A DNA stretch of 64,000 nt from Providencia sp. (GTDB lineage Bacteria; Pseudomonadota; Gammaproteobacteria; Enterobacterales; Enterobacteriaceae), in assembly GCF_003533305.1 (NCBI RefSeq), contig NZ_DOEH01000013.1, positions 94,696-158,695 on the forward strand, given 5' to 3'. The notes below the pieces were generated by a model. It was not told the DNA's origin. It ran no database searches and saw only the letters and a list, made by a program, of their open reading frames with translations. Below are positions 38,761-47,555 of the stretch, one piece after another (within the stretch, counting starts at the first letter, position 1; every line of letters begins with the position of its first letter). Both the position numbers and the translations under genes were made by a program.

Positions 38761-38811
38761 GAGATAATAATCTCATTTTACAAACCTAAAAAATGATACT
38801 ATAGTCTCATT
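38761..38811. promoter_or_regulatory. Two palindromes, probable TetR-family operators
   Basis: GAGATAATAATCTC (38761-38774) is a perfect dyad with a 4-bp centre. AATGATACTATAGTCTCATT (38792-38811) is a dyad with one mismatched pair. Both end in TCTCAT. They lie 45-95 bp before the start of the Tm-1-like gene and upstream of the divergent TetR gene. Other dyads could exist in the rest of 38471-38855, which otherwise shows no gene. Confidence 0.5.
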
Positions 38812-38855
38812 AAGATGAAAAATTAAACTCCCGACCCAATCTGAAAGGATTTTCC

Positions 38856-40076
38856 ATGAAAAAGCACCAGGGATTTATTTACATAGCTACTACGTTAGAT
38901 ACTAAAAGTGCCGAAATTTTTTATGTTAGTGAAATAATAAAAAATGCAGGGCTTTCTGTACGAACAGTCGATTTAACAACGCAACCAACTCAATTAGAAA
39001 AAAATGCGGATGTTAGTGCTGATACTATTGCGAACTATCATCCTCTTGGTGCTAAAGCTGTTTTTTGTGGCGATAGAGGTAAAGCTATAGAAGCTATGGC
39101 GCAAGCATTTAGTCTTTATCTTGCTGCACAAACCGATGTTGCTGCTATATTAGGCCTTGGCGGCTCAGGCGGCACAGCATTAATTACCCCAGCGATGCAA
39201 ATATTACCTGTCGGTATACCTAAACTAATGGTTTCCACCATGGCCTCTGGCGATATTTCAGGCTATATCGGTGCCAGCGATATCTCAATGATGTATTCAG
39301 TGACCGATGTCTCTGGGTTAAACATTATTTCCCGTAAAGTATTAAAAAATGCAGCCAATCAAATTGCAGGGGCAGTTTGGTTTAATCAAGATGATGAAGA
39401 TACCACCACCTTAAAACCGGCTATTGCATTAACTATGTTTGGTGTCACCACATCTTGCGTACAACAACTTACTGCTAAGCTAGAAGATGAGTTTGATTGT
39501 TTAGTTTTTCATGCTACTGGCAGTGGCGGGAAGGCAATGGAAAAACTCATTGATAGCAATCTATTGCATTCCGTTTTAGACATCACCACTACGGAAGTTT
39601 GTGATTTTCTATTTGGTGGCGTACTTGCCTGTGATGAAGACCGTTTTGGTGCAATTGCTCGTACTCAAACCCCTTGTGTCCTTTCCTGTGGTGCTTTGGA
39701 TATGGTCAATTTTGGACGACCGGCCACGGTGCCCGAACAATATCGTGATAGGCAATTTTATCACCACAATTCGCAAGTTACCCTCATGAGAACTACCCCA
39801 GAAGAAAATCAACAAATGGGTCGTTGGATTGCACAAAAACTTAACCGTTGTGATGGCGAAATTCGCTTTATCATTCCAACCGCAGGATTCTCAGCCTTAG
39901 ATATTGAAGGCGCACCATTTTGGGACCCACTCGCTGACCAAGCATTTATTGATGCACTGACCGAAAATCTAATTACAACAGCAAAAAGACAGTTAATTTT
40001 GAGTCCTTATCATGTTAATTCCGCTGAATTTAGTGAACAAGTGATTCAATTACATCAGGATATATTGAACAAATAA
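38856..40076 (+). CDS. Tm-1-like ATP-binding domain protein (UPF0261 family)
   Basis: The 406-residue product belongs to the UPF0261 / Tm-1-like family: [20 protein letters not shown] near the N-terminus, [39 protein letters not shown] and [14 protein letters not shown]. Proteins of this family include the N-terminal domain of the tomato Tm-1 virus-resistance protein; the bacterial function is not known. It is followed 15 bp later by a PEP-hydrolase-like gene, a pairing that recurs in bacteria and fungi. AAAGGA precedes the ATG. Confidence 0.85.
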   Translation: MKKHQGFIYIATTLDTKSAEIFYVSEIIKNAGLSVRTVDLTTQPTQLEKNADVSADTIANYHPLGAKAVFCGDRGKAIEAMAQAFSLYLAAQTDVAAILGLGGSGGTALITPAMQILPVGIPKLMVSTMASGDISGYIGASDISMMYSVTDVSGLNIISRKVLKNAANQIAGAVWFNQDDEDTTTLKPAIALTMFGVTTSCVQQLTAKLEDEFDCLVFHATGSGGKAMEKLIDSNLLHSVLDITTTEVCDFLFGGVLACDEDRFGAIARTQTPCVLSCGALDMVNFGRPATVPEQYRDRQFYHHNSQVTLMRTTPEENQQMGRWIAQKLNRCDGEIRFIIPTAGFSALDIEGAPFWDPLADQAFIDALTENLITTAKRQLILSPYHVNSAEFSEQVIQLHQDILNK

Positions 40077-40091
40077 TACAGAGGTCTATTC

Positions 40092-40919
40092 ATGAAACAT
40101 AACCGCGAAAGTTTACTGAAAAAATTCAGAGATATGATAGCCCGTGGCGAACCGATTATCGGTGGTGGTGCGGGAACTGGGTTATCAGCTAAATGCGAAG
40201 AAGCTGGCGGTATTGATTTAATCGTTATCTATAACTCAGGCCGCTATCGCATGGCTGGTCGTGGCTCACTCGCTGGCCTTCTTGCCTATGGCAACGCCAA
40301 TGAAATCGTTATGGACATGGCAAAAGAAGTGCTACCAGTCGTTAAACAAACCCCTGTGCTTGCAGGTGTCAACGGTACGGACCCATTTTGTCAGTTTGAT
40401 AAATTCCTTGATGATATCAAAGCGACAGGCTTCGCTGGTGTGCAAAACTTCCCAACGGTCGGTTTAATAGACGGTAACTTCAGAGCAAATTTAGAAGAAA
40501 CAGGAATGGGTTACGCACTTGAAGTCGATATGATCCGTATGGCTCACGAAAAAGATTTATTAACCACACCTTATGTCTTTAGCAGTGAAGATGCTATCGC
40601 AATGACCAAAGCCGGTGCGGATATCATTGTGCCTCATATGGGGTTAACAACAGGTGGTAATATTGGTGCAGAAACGGCACTGACACTTAAGGATTGTGTG
40701 GCCCTAGTTAATGATTGGGCGAAAGCGGCTAAATCGGTTCGCGATGATGTGATTGTACTTTGTCATGGTGGTCCTATTGCTACACCAGAAGATGCTCAAT
40801 ATATCTTAGCTAATTGCCCAGATTGTCATGGTTTCTATGGTGCAAGCTCGATGGAACGTCTACCAACTGAAATTGCCCTCACAGAAACAACACAAAAATT
40901 CAAATCAATTACTCGCTAG
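40092..40919 (+). CDS. PEP-hydrolase-like TIM-barrel protein
   Basis: The 275-residue product starts with a conserved [21 protein letters not shown] and has [47 protein letters not shown], and [15 protein letters not shown]. This corresponds to the 'phosphoenolpyruvate hydrolase-like' TIM-barrel family, related to isocitrate lyase/PEP mutase folds and to the C-terminal part of fungal and plant Tm-1-type proteins. No substrate is established. It likely forms one operon with the Tm-1-like gene and ends in a strong terminator. Confidence 0.82.
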   Translation: MKHNRESLLKKFRDMIARGEPIIGGGAGTGLSAKCEEAGGIDLIVIYNSGRYRMAGRGSLAGLLAYGNANEIVMDMAKEVLPVVKQTPVLAGVNGTDPFCQFDKFLDDIKATGFAGVQNFPTVGLIDGNFRANLEETGMGYALEVDMIRMAHEKDLLTTPYVFSSEDAIAMTKAGADIIVPHMGLTTGGNIGAETALTLKDCVALVNDWAKAAKSVRDDVIVLCHGGPIATPEDAQYILANCPDCHGFYGASSMERLPTEIALTETTQKFKSITR

Positions 40920-40955
40920 TATTTTTATTTTCCATTTTGTTTTGCCAACACCAGG

Positions 40956-40981
40956 CGCCTACTTCGGTAGGCGTTTTTTTA
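40956..40981 (+). terminator. Rho-independent terminator with UUCG tetraloop
   Basis: The stem CGCCTAC/GTAGGCG is closed by the very stable TTCG tetraloop and followed by seven Ts. It is 36 bp after the stop codon of the PEP-hydrolase-like gene. Confidence 0.95.
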
Positions 40982-41049
40982 TTGCTTATAAATTATTTAT
41001 TCATAATAAAAGCTGTCATTAAAAATGATAACGCAAAGCAAAATCATAC

Positions 41050-41814
41050 TTAAGCGCTAACCTTACTGGCCTGTTTTTTACGGTATCGATAAGTAAAGTA
41101 TTTAACAATAATAGGCATCACTACTGGCATAGAAAAGTACATAACACCAAAAGCAAATGCAACATGGGGATTTTCAGGAAATTCTCCACCTGAGGTCATA
41201 GCTGTATAATAGTCAATGGAAGATAAGTAGCTAGGCGTTAGACCACCATAAGGCACCATAAAAGATAGGATCAGAGCGGCGAAAATACAAAACATAAAGT
41301 TGAGCGCCATTAATGCGGAATAGCCCATATTTTCTTGTCGTTCTTGCGGACTACGGCTACTCAAGCCAAATATCATTCGATTTATCACTGTAGCACTGTA
41401 AAGATAAAGAATAATTGGCGCATCACCAAGTACCGAAGTGTTTATTGCAAGGGCAAATACTCCATAAAATAGAGCAAAACCCACCAAGGCAATTTTATTT
41501 TGAATTACCGCCATAAAAACGCCAGAGTGCACGAGAATAAACTCAAAAATAAGAATAATTGTCAGATTATAAATAATCTCTGCATTATAGTATTCAGGGT
41601 AAAACCATACTGAGAGAATAAACCCAACATAGAATAACGAGAAACCATAGTTAACCATTTTCGATAATGCGCGAATAACATTAAATGATTGTTTGCTTTC
41701 AGTCAGACTTTTTGTCGAACTGCTCTTAGAAAAAAAACCGCTCTCGCTTTGCTTATCATTGCTACGATTATTTCTATTCGTTTTTCTTTCGCTCCTTGAT
41801 TTTTTATTCATCAT
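41050..41814 (-). CDS. Multi-pass membrane protein of unknown function
   Basis: The 254-residue product starts with a hydrophilic, Lys/Ser/Asn-rich stretch of about 50 residues, followed by six or so hydrophobic segments (for example YGFSLFYVGFILSVWFYPEY, FALFYGVFALAINTSVLG, VMYFSMPVVMPIIVKYF) and a basic C-terminus. I recognise no family. The start at 41814 is chosen because GAGGA lies four bases upstream; a longer frame to 41865 has no ribosome binding site. It stands alone between the Tm-1-like operon and the diaminopimelate dehydrogenase gene. Confidence 0.65.
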   Translation of the reverse strand: MMNKKSRSERKTNRNNRSNDKQSESGFFSKSSSTKSLTESKQSFNVIRALSKMVNYGFSLFYVGFILSVWFYPEYYNAEIIYNLTIILIFEFILVHSGVFMAVIQNKIALVGFALFYGVFALAINTSVLGDAPIILYLYSATVINRMIFGLSSRSPQERQENMGYSALMALNFMFCIFAALILSFMVPYGGLTPSYLSSIDYYTAMTSGGEFPENPHVAFAFGVMYFSMPVVMPIIVKYFTYRYRKKQASKVSA

Positions 41815-42017
41815 TTTATCCTCAAAAATAATCGTGCCAATCATTAAGCTTGGTAGACTACTCAATCAGGTGAAAAATAAATAGTGGCTATAATCTGAAT
41901 GTTGGAATAATGAGAGAATTAAAACAGAGTACGTAAATGAGAAGAAATGGCATGAATCATCTCAATCGTTATTCATGCCACATAAGTAAATAAATAGGTA
42001 AATAAATAAGTAAATAG

Positions 42018-42914
42018 TTAAACCAATTTAGCGATTAAACTATCTAAATCACCTTGTAGAAAATTAACCGGTGGGATTTCAATAACCGTATAAGCGCCTG
42101 CGGCTTGTTTCATTGTTGCTCTAGCAGCAGAAACCATAAATTGGGACGTTAATGCAGGGTTATTGATACGCATTGTATATTCAAATAATTGATTATGCGT
42201 CGCACCTGAAACTCCTTTATGGGTCATATGTACCCCATGCCCCACATCTTTAAGCGCATCAATGCTATCAACTTGACGGATATGCGTTTCATCTGATGAG
42301 AAATAGCTATCCGCTTTGATTGCACGAGCCACATCGTCAAAACTAGCCCCAGAGACCAATTCAATATATACCATGCGACGATGCACACCGGTTCCCAGCG
42401 GAATAGTCACTGACTGCGCATCTTTTACACCCTCGACTGCCTTAGCTGCAACGCTATGCCCCATACTCATACCTGGACCAAAATTGGTAAAAGTCACGCC
42501 TTTCGGTGCCATCGCTAACATTAATGTACGCATGATGGAATCAGAACCAGGATCCCAACCAGCGGAAATAATTGCGGTACTGTTATAAGCTTTTGCGACT
42601 TTATCAAGGCTATGTTTTAAATCTACAATGCCTGAATGCACATCAAAACTATCCACGGTATTAATACCGAGGCTTAAAATTTTTGCAGCCAAAGGCTCAA
42701 TTGCACGAGTTGGTGAGCACAATAATGCAACATCAACTTTTCCCAGTTTTTCAATATCATCTACAATTTTGTAAGCAGAAAGTTCAGCAGGAACATCTTG
42801 CGTATTACGGCGCACTATCCCCACTAATTCAAAATCTTCAGCGGCTTGAACAGCTTCGAGTGCATAACGGCCAATATTGCCGTATCCCACTATTGCTGCT
42901 TTAATTTTAGTCAT
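42018..42914 (-). CDS. ddh: meso-Diaminopimelate D-dehydrogenase, type II
   Basis: This NADP-dependent enzyme interconverts meso-diaminopimelate with L-2-amino-6-oxopimelate and ammonia. The 298-residue product opens with a Rossmann motif (AIVGYGNIGRYALEAVQAAE) and continues with VDVALLCSPTRAIEP, SAGWDPGSDSIMRTL, FGPGMSMGHSVAAKAVEGV and KGVSGATHNQLFEYTMRINN. Length and sequence match the type II enzymes (for example from Symbiobacterium thermophilum, 299 aa), which favour reductive amination, rather than the longer Corynebacterium type. It offers a one-step route to diaminopimelate beside the usual succinylase pathway. AAGGA precedes the ATG. Confidence 0.9.
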   Translation of the reverse strand: MTKIKAAIVGYGNIGRYALEAVQAAEDFELVGIVRRNTQDVPAELSAYKIVDDIEKLGKVDVALLCSPTRAIEPLAAKILSLGINTVDSFDVHSGIVDLKHSLDKVAKAYNSTAIISAGWDPGSDSIMRTLMLAMAPKGVTFTNFGPGMSMGHSVAAKAVEGVKDAQSVTIPLGTGVHRRMVYIELVSGASFDDVARAIKADSYFSSDETHIRQVDSIDALKDVGHGVHMTHKGVSGATHNQLFEYTMRINNPALTSQFMVSAARATMKQAAGAYTVIEIPPVNFLQGDLDSLIAKLV

Positions 42915-43239
42915 TTGTGTTCCTTAATTTAACGTCTTCTGATGTTGTTCGCACGTATTAACGCTATACCTTGAATCTTTCAGGCCTCAGCAAATATATC
43001 TCATCGCAATAATACATAAATATGTAGTAAGAGTGAATAATTAACAGTCAATAGCGTTATAATAAACACTATAATTCGAATTATTATGAATATATTGAAT
43101 CTAACAGAATCGTTGAAACTAAACAAAGTATTCACTTTATAAAAATAGGGCATGCCAAACGCTATTATACCTCAGCAAATCCATGTAGAATTATCGTCCA
43201 ATTTATTTTTCCTTAATTCTAATTATATAAAGGTTCTTG
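42915..43239. other. Intergenic region between ddh and the MATE gene
   Basis: No gene is visible. The stretch 42970-43072 contains a faint ERIC-like order (ATACATAAATATGTAGTAAG, GAGTGAATAATTAACAG, TCAATAGCG), possibly a worn copy. Several AT-rich dyads (for example ATTCGAATTATTATGAAT) may belong to promoters of the two divergent genes. Confidence 0.35.
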
Positions 43240-44586
43240 ATGCATCAGTCTGATGTCACTGAGAGATCGCTATTTTCTCTTAGTTGGCCAATTTTTATTG
43301 ATATTTTTCTTCATTTGGCCACTTTACTTATTAATACCTACATGGTGAGCCATGTATCAACAGCCTACCTCGCTGCAATGGGGGTGGGAAATCAGGTATT
43401 TGATCTTTTTATCACTATTTTCACTTTCATCAGCGTCGGGTGCAGTGTTGTTATTGCTCAATATTTAGGCGCGGGACGTCGTGATAAAGCAGGTCAAGCC
43501 ATACATATTTCGATTGCGTTTAACTTCATACTTGGTTTTTCAAGTGCGTTAATTGCCCTCTTTTTTGGCTATAAAATCCTTAGCATCATGAATACACCAT
43601 CACATTTAATGGATGATGGTTATGCATATTTGCACATTTTAGGCATTTGCTTAATTCCTGAAGCAATTTCAATCATATTAGCAGCATGTTTACGCGTATA
43701 CGGTAAATCGCAGCCTGCAATGTGGGTGACTTTGATAGCCAATATCATTACCGTATTTGGTAACATGATTGTGCTATATGGCTTCTTCGGTTTACCGCAA
43801 TACGGATTAGAAGGTGTTGCATGGTCAACTGTTGTTGGACGTGTCATCGCGGTTATTTTACTTTTCTGCCTATTATTTTATGGACTGAGAATTAAATTTT
43901 CCCCGCTACAATTAGTACGTTGGTCTAGCAGTATGTTAGGTAAAATTCTGCATATTGGATTACCTTCTGCGGGAGAAAACCTGGTGTGGATACTACATTT
44001 TATGACCGCATCCGCATTCATCGGCTTGATGGGAGAAACCGCACTTGCGGCTCAAACCCTATACTTCCAGCTTTCTCTTTTTATTATGCTGTTCGGTATA
44101 TCTATCAGTATTGGTAATGAAATTATGGTTGGGCATCTCGTTGGAGCAAAACGCTTTGAAGATGCTTACCGTCGTGGCATAAAAAGCTTAAAAATGGGCT
44201 TTTATGTCACTATCGGTGTCGTTATTATTTTCTGGCTACTGCGTGATCCTATCATTACCAATCTGACTGAAGATCAGGGAATTATTACGCTCTTGCTACC
44301 ACTGTTCCTACTTTCAGTATTCTTAGAACCAGGTAGAACACTGAATATTGTCATGGTTAACGCACTCAGAGCATCTGGTGATGCACGCTTCCCATTATGT
44401 ACGGCCATTATCTTTATGTGGGGCGTCGCGATCCCATTGGGTTATTTCCTTGGTATTAAAATGGAAATGGGGCTACTCGGTATCTGGATTGGCTTCTTTG
44501 CAGATGAATGGCTACGTGGTTTAACCAATGCTTGGCGTTGGCGCTCGCGTCGTTGGCAAAGCAAACGACTCGATTTAGATAGCTAG
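43240..44586 (+). CDS. MATE-family efflux transporter
   Basis: The 448-residue protein has about twelve membrane segments in two MatE halves (LSWPIFIDIFLHLATLLINTY in the first, GLPSAGENLVWILHFM in the second), typical of multidrug and toxic compound extrusion exporters; it resembles the YeeO branch. The ATG at 43240 has AAAGG six bases upstream; the TTG codon before it is unlikely as a start. The substrate is unknown. A strong terminator follows. Confidence 0.85.
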   Translation: MHQSDVTERSLFSLSWPIFIDIFLHLATLLINTYMVSHVSTAYLAAMGVGNQVFDLFITIFTFISVGCSVVIAQYLGAGRRDKAGQAIHISIAFNFILGFSSALIALFFGYKILSIMNTPSHLMDDGYAYLHILGICLIPEAISIILAACLRVYGKSQPAMWVTLIANIITVFGNMIVLYGFFGLPQYGLEGVAWSTVVGRVIAVILLFCLLFYGLRIKFSPLQLVRWSSSMLGKILHIGLPSAGENLVWILHFMTASAFIGLMGETALAAQTLYFQLSLFIMLFGISISIGNEIMVGHLVGAKRFEDAYRRGIKSLKMGFYVTIGVVIIFWLLRDPIITNLTEDQGIITLLLPLFLLSVFLEPGRTLNIVMVNALRASGDARFPLCTAIIFMWGVAIPLGYFLGIKMEMGLLGIWIGFFADEWLRGLTNAWRWRSRRWQSKRLDLDS

Positions 44587-44616
44587 GGATAAAGATCAAC
44601 AGCCCTTAGCATCCCT

Positions 44617-44648
44617 ATCCTGCCTAATGTCTTAGGCAGGATTTTTTG
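44617..44648 (+). terminator. Rho-independent terminator after the MATE gene
   Basis: A perfect 11-bp stem (ATCCTGCCTAA and TTAGGCAGGAT) with a 4-nt loop is followed by a T run. It begins 31 bp after the stop codon. Confidence 0.92.
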
Positions 44649-44805
44649 TGATACACATCAAACTTAAAATTTTTTCGCCTTTGTAACTTAAATAAGAGAT
44701 TATTTTTCTCTAAAACCCCCTCAACACCTTAAACATAGTGAAACTTTTCTCCCACTTTTTTATTAAAATAATTCCATCAAAAAGATTCCGTTGGGAAAAC
44801 TCACT

Positions 44806-46125
44806 ATGCACACACAATCTCAGCCATTACTGTGGCAATATTTTATTAACGCAGTCAAGCAAGAGGTTAAACCTGCTTTAGGCTGTACCGAGCCAATTTC
44901 ATTGGCACTAGCGGCAGCGAAAGCGGCCTCGTACGTTAATGGCGAAGTGATCCGTGTATGTGCCTTTGTTTCCCCAAACCTGATGAAAAACGGTATGGGT
45001 GTCACCGTACCGGGAACTGGCATGGTCGGATTACCTATCGCTGCCGTTCTTGGCGCTATTGGTGGTAATGCAGATGCAGGTCTTGAAGTGCTAAAATCAG
45101 CCACTCCCGATGCGATTGAACGCAGTAAGGCCATGCTTGCGGCAGGTTTAGTGACTGTCGATATTAAAAAACCCTGTGATGATGTAATTTATTCCGAAGC
45201 CACCGTTTATACCGAAACTGAATCCGCAACAGTGATGATTGCGCGTACTCATACGCACATTGTCAAAATTATCCATAACGATAATATTATCTTTGATATC
45301 ACTCAAGGTGAGCAACAAAGTAGCTCTCCTGTTGACTGTGCTGCCGATATTCCATTACCTATAGTTACCGCTAAAGCGGTCTATAATTTCGCAACTCAAG
45401 CCCCCCTTGAAGATATTTGTTTCATTTTAGAAGCCGCGCATCTTAATGATGCGTTATCTCAAGAAGGCTTGCGCAATGTTTACGGCTTACATATTGGTAG
45501 AACGCTACAGACTCAGCGCGATCGCGGTTTATTATCAAAAGACTTAATGTCAGAAATTATGATCCGTACCTCTGCCGCATCAGATGCACGTATGGGCGGT
45601 GCAATTCTTCCTGCGATGAGCAATTCAGGTTCAGGTAATCAAGGTATTGCTGCAACCATGCCTGTCGTCGTCACGGCTGACTACCTTCAATCAACAGAAG
45701 AACAGCTCGCACGTGCATTAATGCTATCCCACCTAATGGCTATTTATATTCACAATCAACTACCTGCATTATCAGCTTTATGCGCGGCAACCACCGCCGC
45801 AATGGGTGCCGCTGCAGGAATTGCGTGGTTATTAGAATCGCGTTATGAAGTAGTTGCGATGGCTATTAGTAGCATGATTGGGGATGTCAGTGGCATGATT
45901 TGTGATGGGGCGTCAAACAGTTGTGCGATGAAAGTCTCTACGGGCGCGAGCTCAGCATACAAAGCCGTACTAATGGCAATGGATAATAGCTGTGTTAGAG
46001 GCTCTGATGGTATTGTTTCTGATGACGTTGACCAATCTATTGCAAATTTATGCGCATTAGCCGCAGGGTCGATGAAGCATACTGATGTGCAAATCATCGA
46101 AATTATGGCAGCGAAAGCGCGCTAA
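44806..46125 (+). CDS. cyuA: L-cysteine desulfidase family protein CyuA
   Basis: CyuA (YhaM, UPF0597) breaks L-cysteine into pyruvate, ammonia and sulfide using an iron-sulphur cluster. The 439-residue product aligns along its length with E. coli CyuA (436 aa). Shared are [69 protein letters not shown] and a C-terminal [20 protein letters not shown] with cluster-ligand cysteines. The ATG at 44806 matches the family; the upstream TTG would add five residues. In E. coli cyuP (permease) and cyuR (regulator) accompany it; here neither does. Confidence 0.92.
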   Translation: MHTQSQPLLWQYFINAVKQEVKPALGCTEPISLALAAAKAASYVNGEVIRVCAFVSPNLMKNGMGVTVPGTGMVGLPIAAVLGAIGGNADAGLEVLKSATPDAIERSKAMLAAGLVTVDIKKPCDDVIYSEATVYTETESATVMIARTHTHIVKIIHNDNIIFDITQGEQQSSSPVDCAADIPLPIVTAKAVYNFATQAPLEDICFILEAAHLNDALSQEGLRNVYGLHIGRTLQTQRDRGLLSKDLMSEIMIRTSAASDARMGGAILPAMSNSGSGNQGIAATMPVVVTADYLQSTEEQLARALMLSHLMAIYIHNQLPALSALCAATTAAMGAAAGIAWLLESRYEVVAMAISSMIGDVSGMICDGASNSCAMKVSTGASSAYKAVLMAMDNSCVRGSDGIVSDDVDQSIANLCALAAGSMKHTDVQIIEIMAAKAR

Positions 46126-46155
46126 CTGTTCTTATAACACGTCAGCTTCATCCAT

Positions 46156-46185
46156 TCGGGTCATATACTTATATAGATGACCCGA
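46156..46185. terminator. Hairpin between cyuA and yjiA
   Basis: A perfect 9-bp stem (TCGGGTCAT and ATGACCCGA) with a 12-nt loop lies between the convergent genes. There is no clear T tract, so it may be a weak shared terminator. Confidence 0.5.
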
Positions 46186-46235
46186 TATCCTAGCTTATCA
46201 CCTTGTTACCTCTGAATTACTCTTAGCAACTTATA

Positions 46236-47210
46236 TTATTTAAGTTCAAGCTGTGCAAATTTTTCGCGGATAATCTCTTCAGGAAGCTTAATCCCAATAA
46301 ACACCAATACACTGTGGCGTTTTTCATCATCAAGCCAATCTTTATCCCAATCTGCGCTATATAGGCGCTGAACGCCTTGAAATAATAAACGCTTAGGTTC
46401 ATCTTTGATGGATAAAATACCTTTATAACGTAATAAATTATCAGCGAAACTTAACAATAAATCTTCCATTACTTGAGATATCGCCATCAACTCAACAGGG
46501 TAATCAAATTCAACCACTATCGACTCCACCTCATTTTGCTGTTTTGGTGCAAAACGAAAAATCGGTTGTTTAACAATTAACTGTGAATCTAACAAAAACC
46601 CTTCAATATCCAACAATAACTTTAAATCTATATCACCATGAATAACTGGATAAATCGGTGCTCGTGCGTTAATTCGTTGTATACGCTCAATTAGTGCCTC
46701 TTTTTGAGCAGTATTGTTAGGCTCGATATCTGTTTTGGTGAGTAGAATTCTATCGGCATAACCAATTTGGGCCTGTGCTATTGCAAAATCATTTAACTGT
46801 TTATCTGCATGAACCGTATCTACAAGCGTAATGATGCCATCCAATAAAAATCGTTCGCACAAGACTTCATGAGAGAAAAAAGTTTGCGTAATCGGACCGG
46901 GATCGGCCATCCCCGTGCATTCAATCACCAATCGGTCAAAATCAAGTTTGCCGCTATCTAGTCCATCTAATAGGTCTAATAATGCATTTTCTAATTCACT
47001 TGAACGACTACAACAAATACAGCCATTACTTAATGTGGTGATTTGAGTGGCTCTATCACCTATTAATGCATTATCAATAGGAACTTCACCAAATTCATTT
47101 TCAATAACTGCGATTTTATGCCCATGATCAGCATGAAGAATATGACTCAGTAGTGTTGTTTTACCTGCACCTAAAAAACCGCTTAGTATCGTGACATTGA
47201 TTGGTTTCAT
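46236..47210 (-). CDS. yjiA: GTP-binding metallochaperone-like protein YjiA
   Basis: YjiA is a COG0523 (CobW/G3E) GTPase that binds transition metals. The 324-residue product (E. coli 318) has Walker A GFLGAGKTTLLSHIL, the metal motif NGCICCSRS (CxCC), the ECTGMADPGPI switch region and the TKTD guanine-specificity motif. The ATG at 47210 follows GAGGATAATA; the ATG at 47222 overlaps that site. In E. coli yjiA-yjiX-yjiY(btsT) form the same set. Confidence 0.94.
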   Translation of the reverse strand: MKPINVTILSGFLGAGKTTLLSHILHADHGHKIAVIENEFGEVPIDNALIGDRATQITTLSNGCICCSRSSELENALLDLLDGLDSGKLDFDRLVIECTGMADPGPITQTFFSHEVLCERFLLDGIITLVDTVHADKQLNDFAIAQAQIGYADRILLTKTDIEPNNTAQKEALIERIQRINARAPIYPVIHGDIDLKLLLDIEGFLLDSQLIVKQPIFRFAPKQQNEVESIVVEFDYPVELMAISQVMEDLLLSFADNLLRYKGILSIKDEPKRLLFQGVQRLYSADWDKDWLDDEKRHSVLVFIGIKLPEEIIREKFAQLELK

Positions 47211-47280
47211 TATTATCCTCATTTCTTCATCAATTTATCGGTTAACTTCGATCATTAACATTAATCATTACTATTGATCA

Positions 47281-47484
47281 TTAACAACAGCGAAATCCAC
47301 CCTTTCCACTACCACCATAACGCGCATCTTGTCTCTCACGGAAAAATTCTTTATAAGTCATGACCGGTTTATCGGGATGGTTATCTTTCATATGTTGTAC
47401 GTAAGTATCATAATCAGGAATACCAATTAGCATACGTGCCGCTTGCCCAAGGTATTTTCCTGTTTTACCTAAACTTCCAAACAT
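47281..47484 (-). CDS. yjiX: YbdD/YjiX family small protein
   Basis: The 67-residue product equals E. coli YjiX in length and aligns through [28 protein letters not shown], the [20 protein letters not shown] motif and the C-terminal CC. Members of this family always sit beside CstA-type pyruvate/peptide transporters, to which they may be accessory. The ATG at 47484 has GGAG seven bases upstream. A hairpin separates it from btsT. Confidence 0.93.
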   Translation of the reverse strand: MFGSLGKTGKYLGQAARMLIGIPDYDTYVQHMKDNHPDKPVMTYKEFFRERQDARYGGSGKGGFRCC

Positions 47485-47502
47485 CGCCTTCTCCAATACA
47501 AA

Positions 47503-47536
47503 TGCCCTACATCATGTTATCGCACAATGTAGGGCA
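47503..47536 (-). terminator. Hairpin between btsT and yjiX
   Basis: A perfect 10-bp stem (TGCCCTACAT and ATGTAGGGCA) with a 14-nt loop falls in the 71 bp between btsT and yjiX. The minus-strand tail is only moderately T-rich. It may act as an attenuator that reduces yjiX-yjiA expression relative to btsT, or as an RNA-stability element. Confidence 0.5.
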
Positions 47537-47555
47537 CCATTTTAGACTTTAAAGA

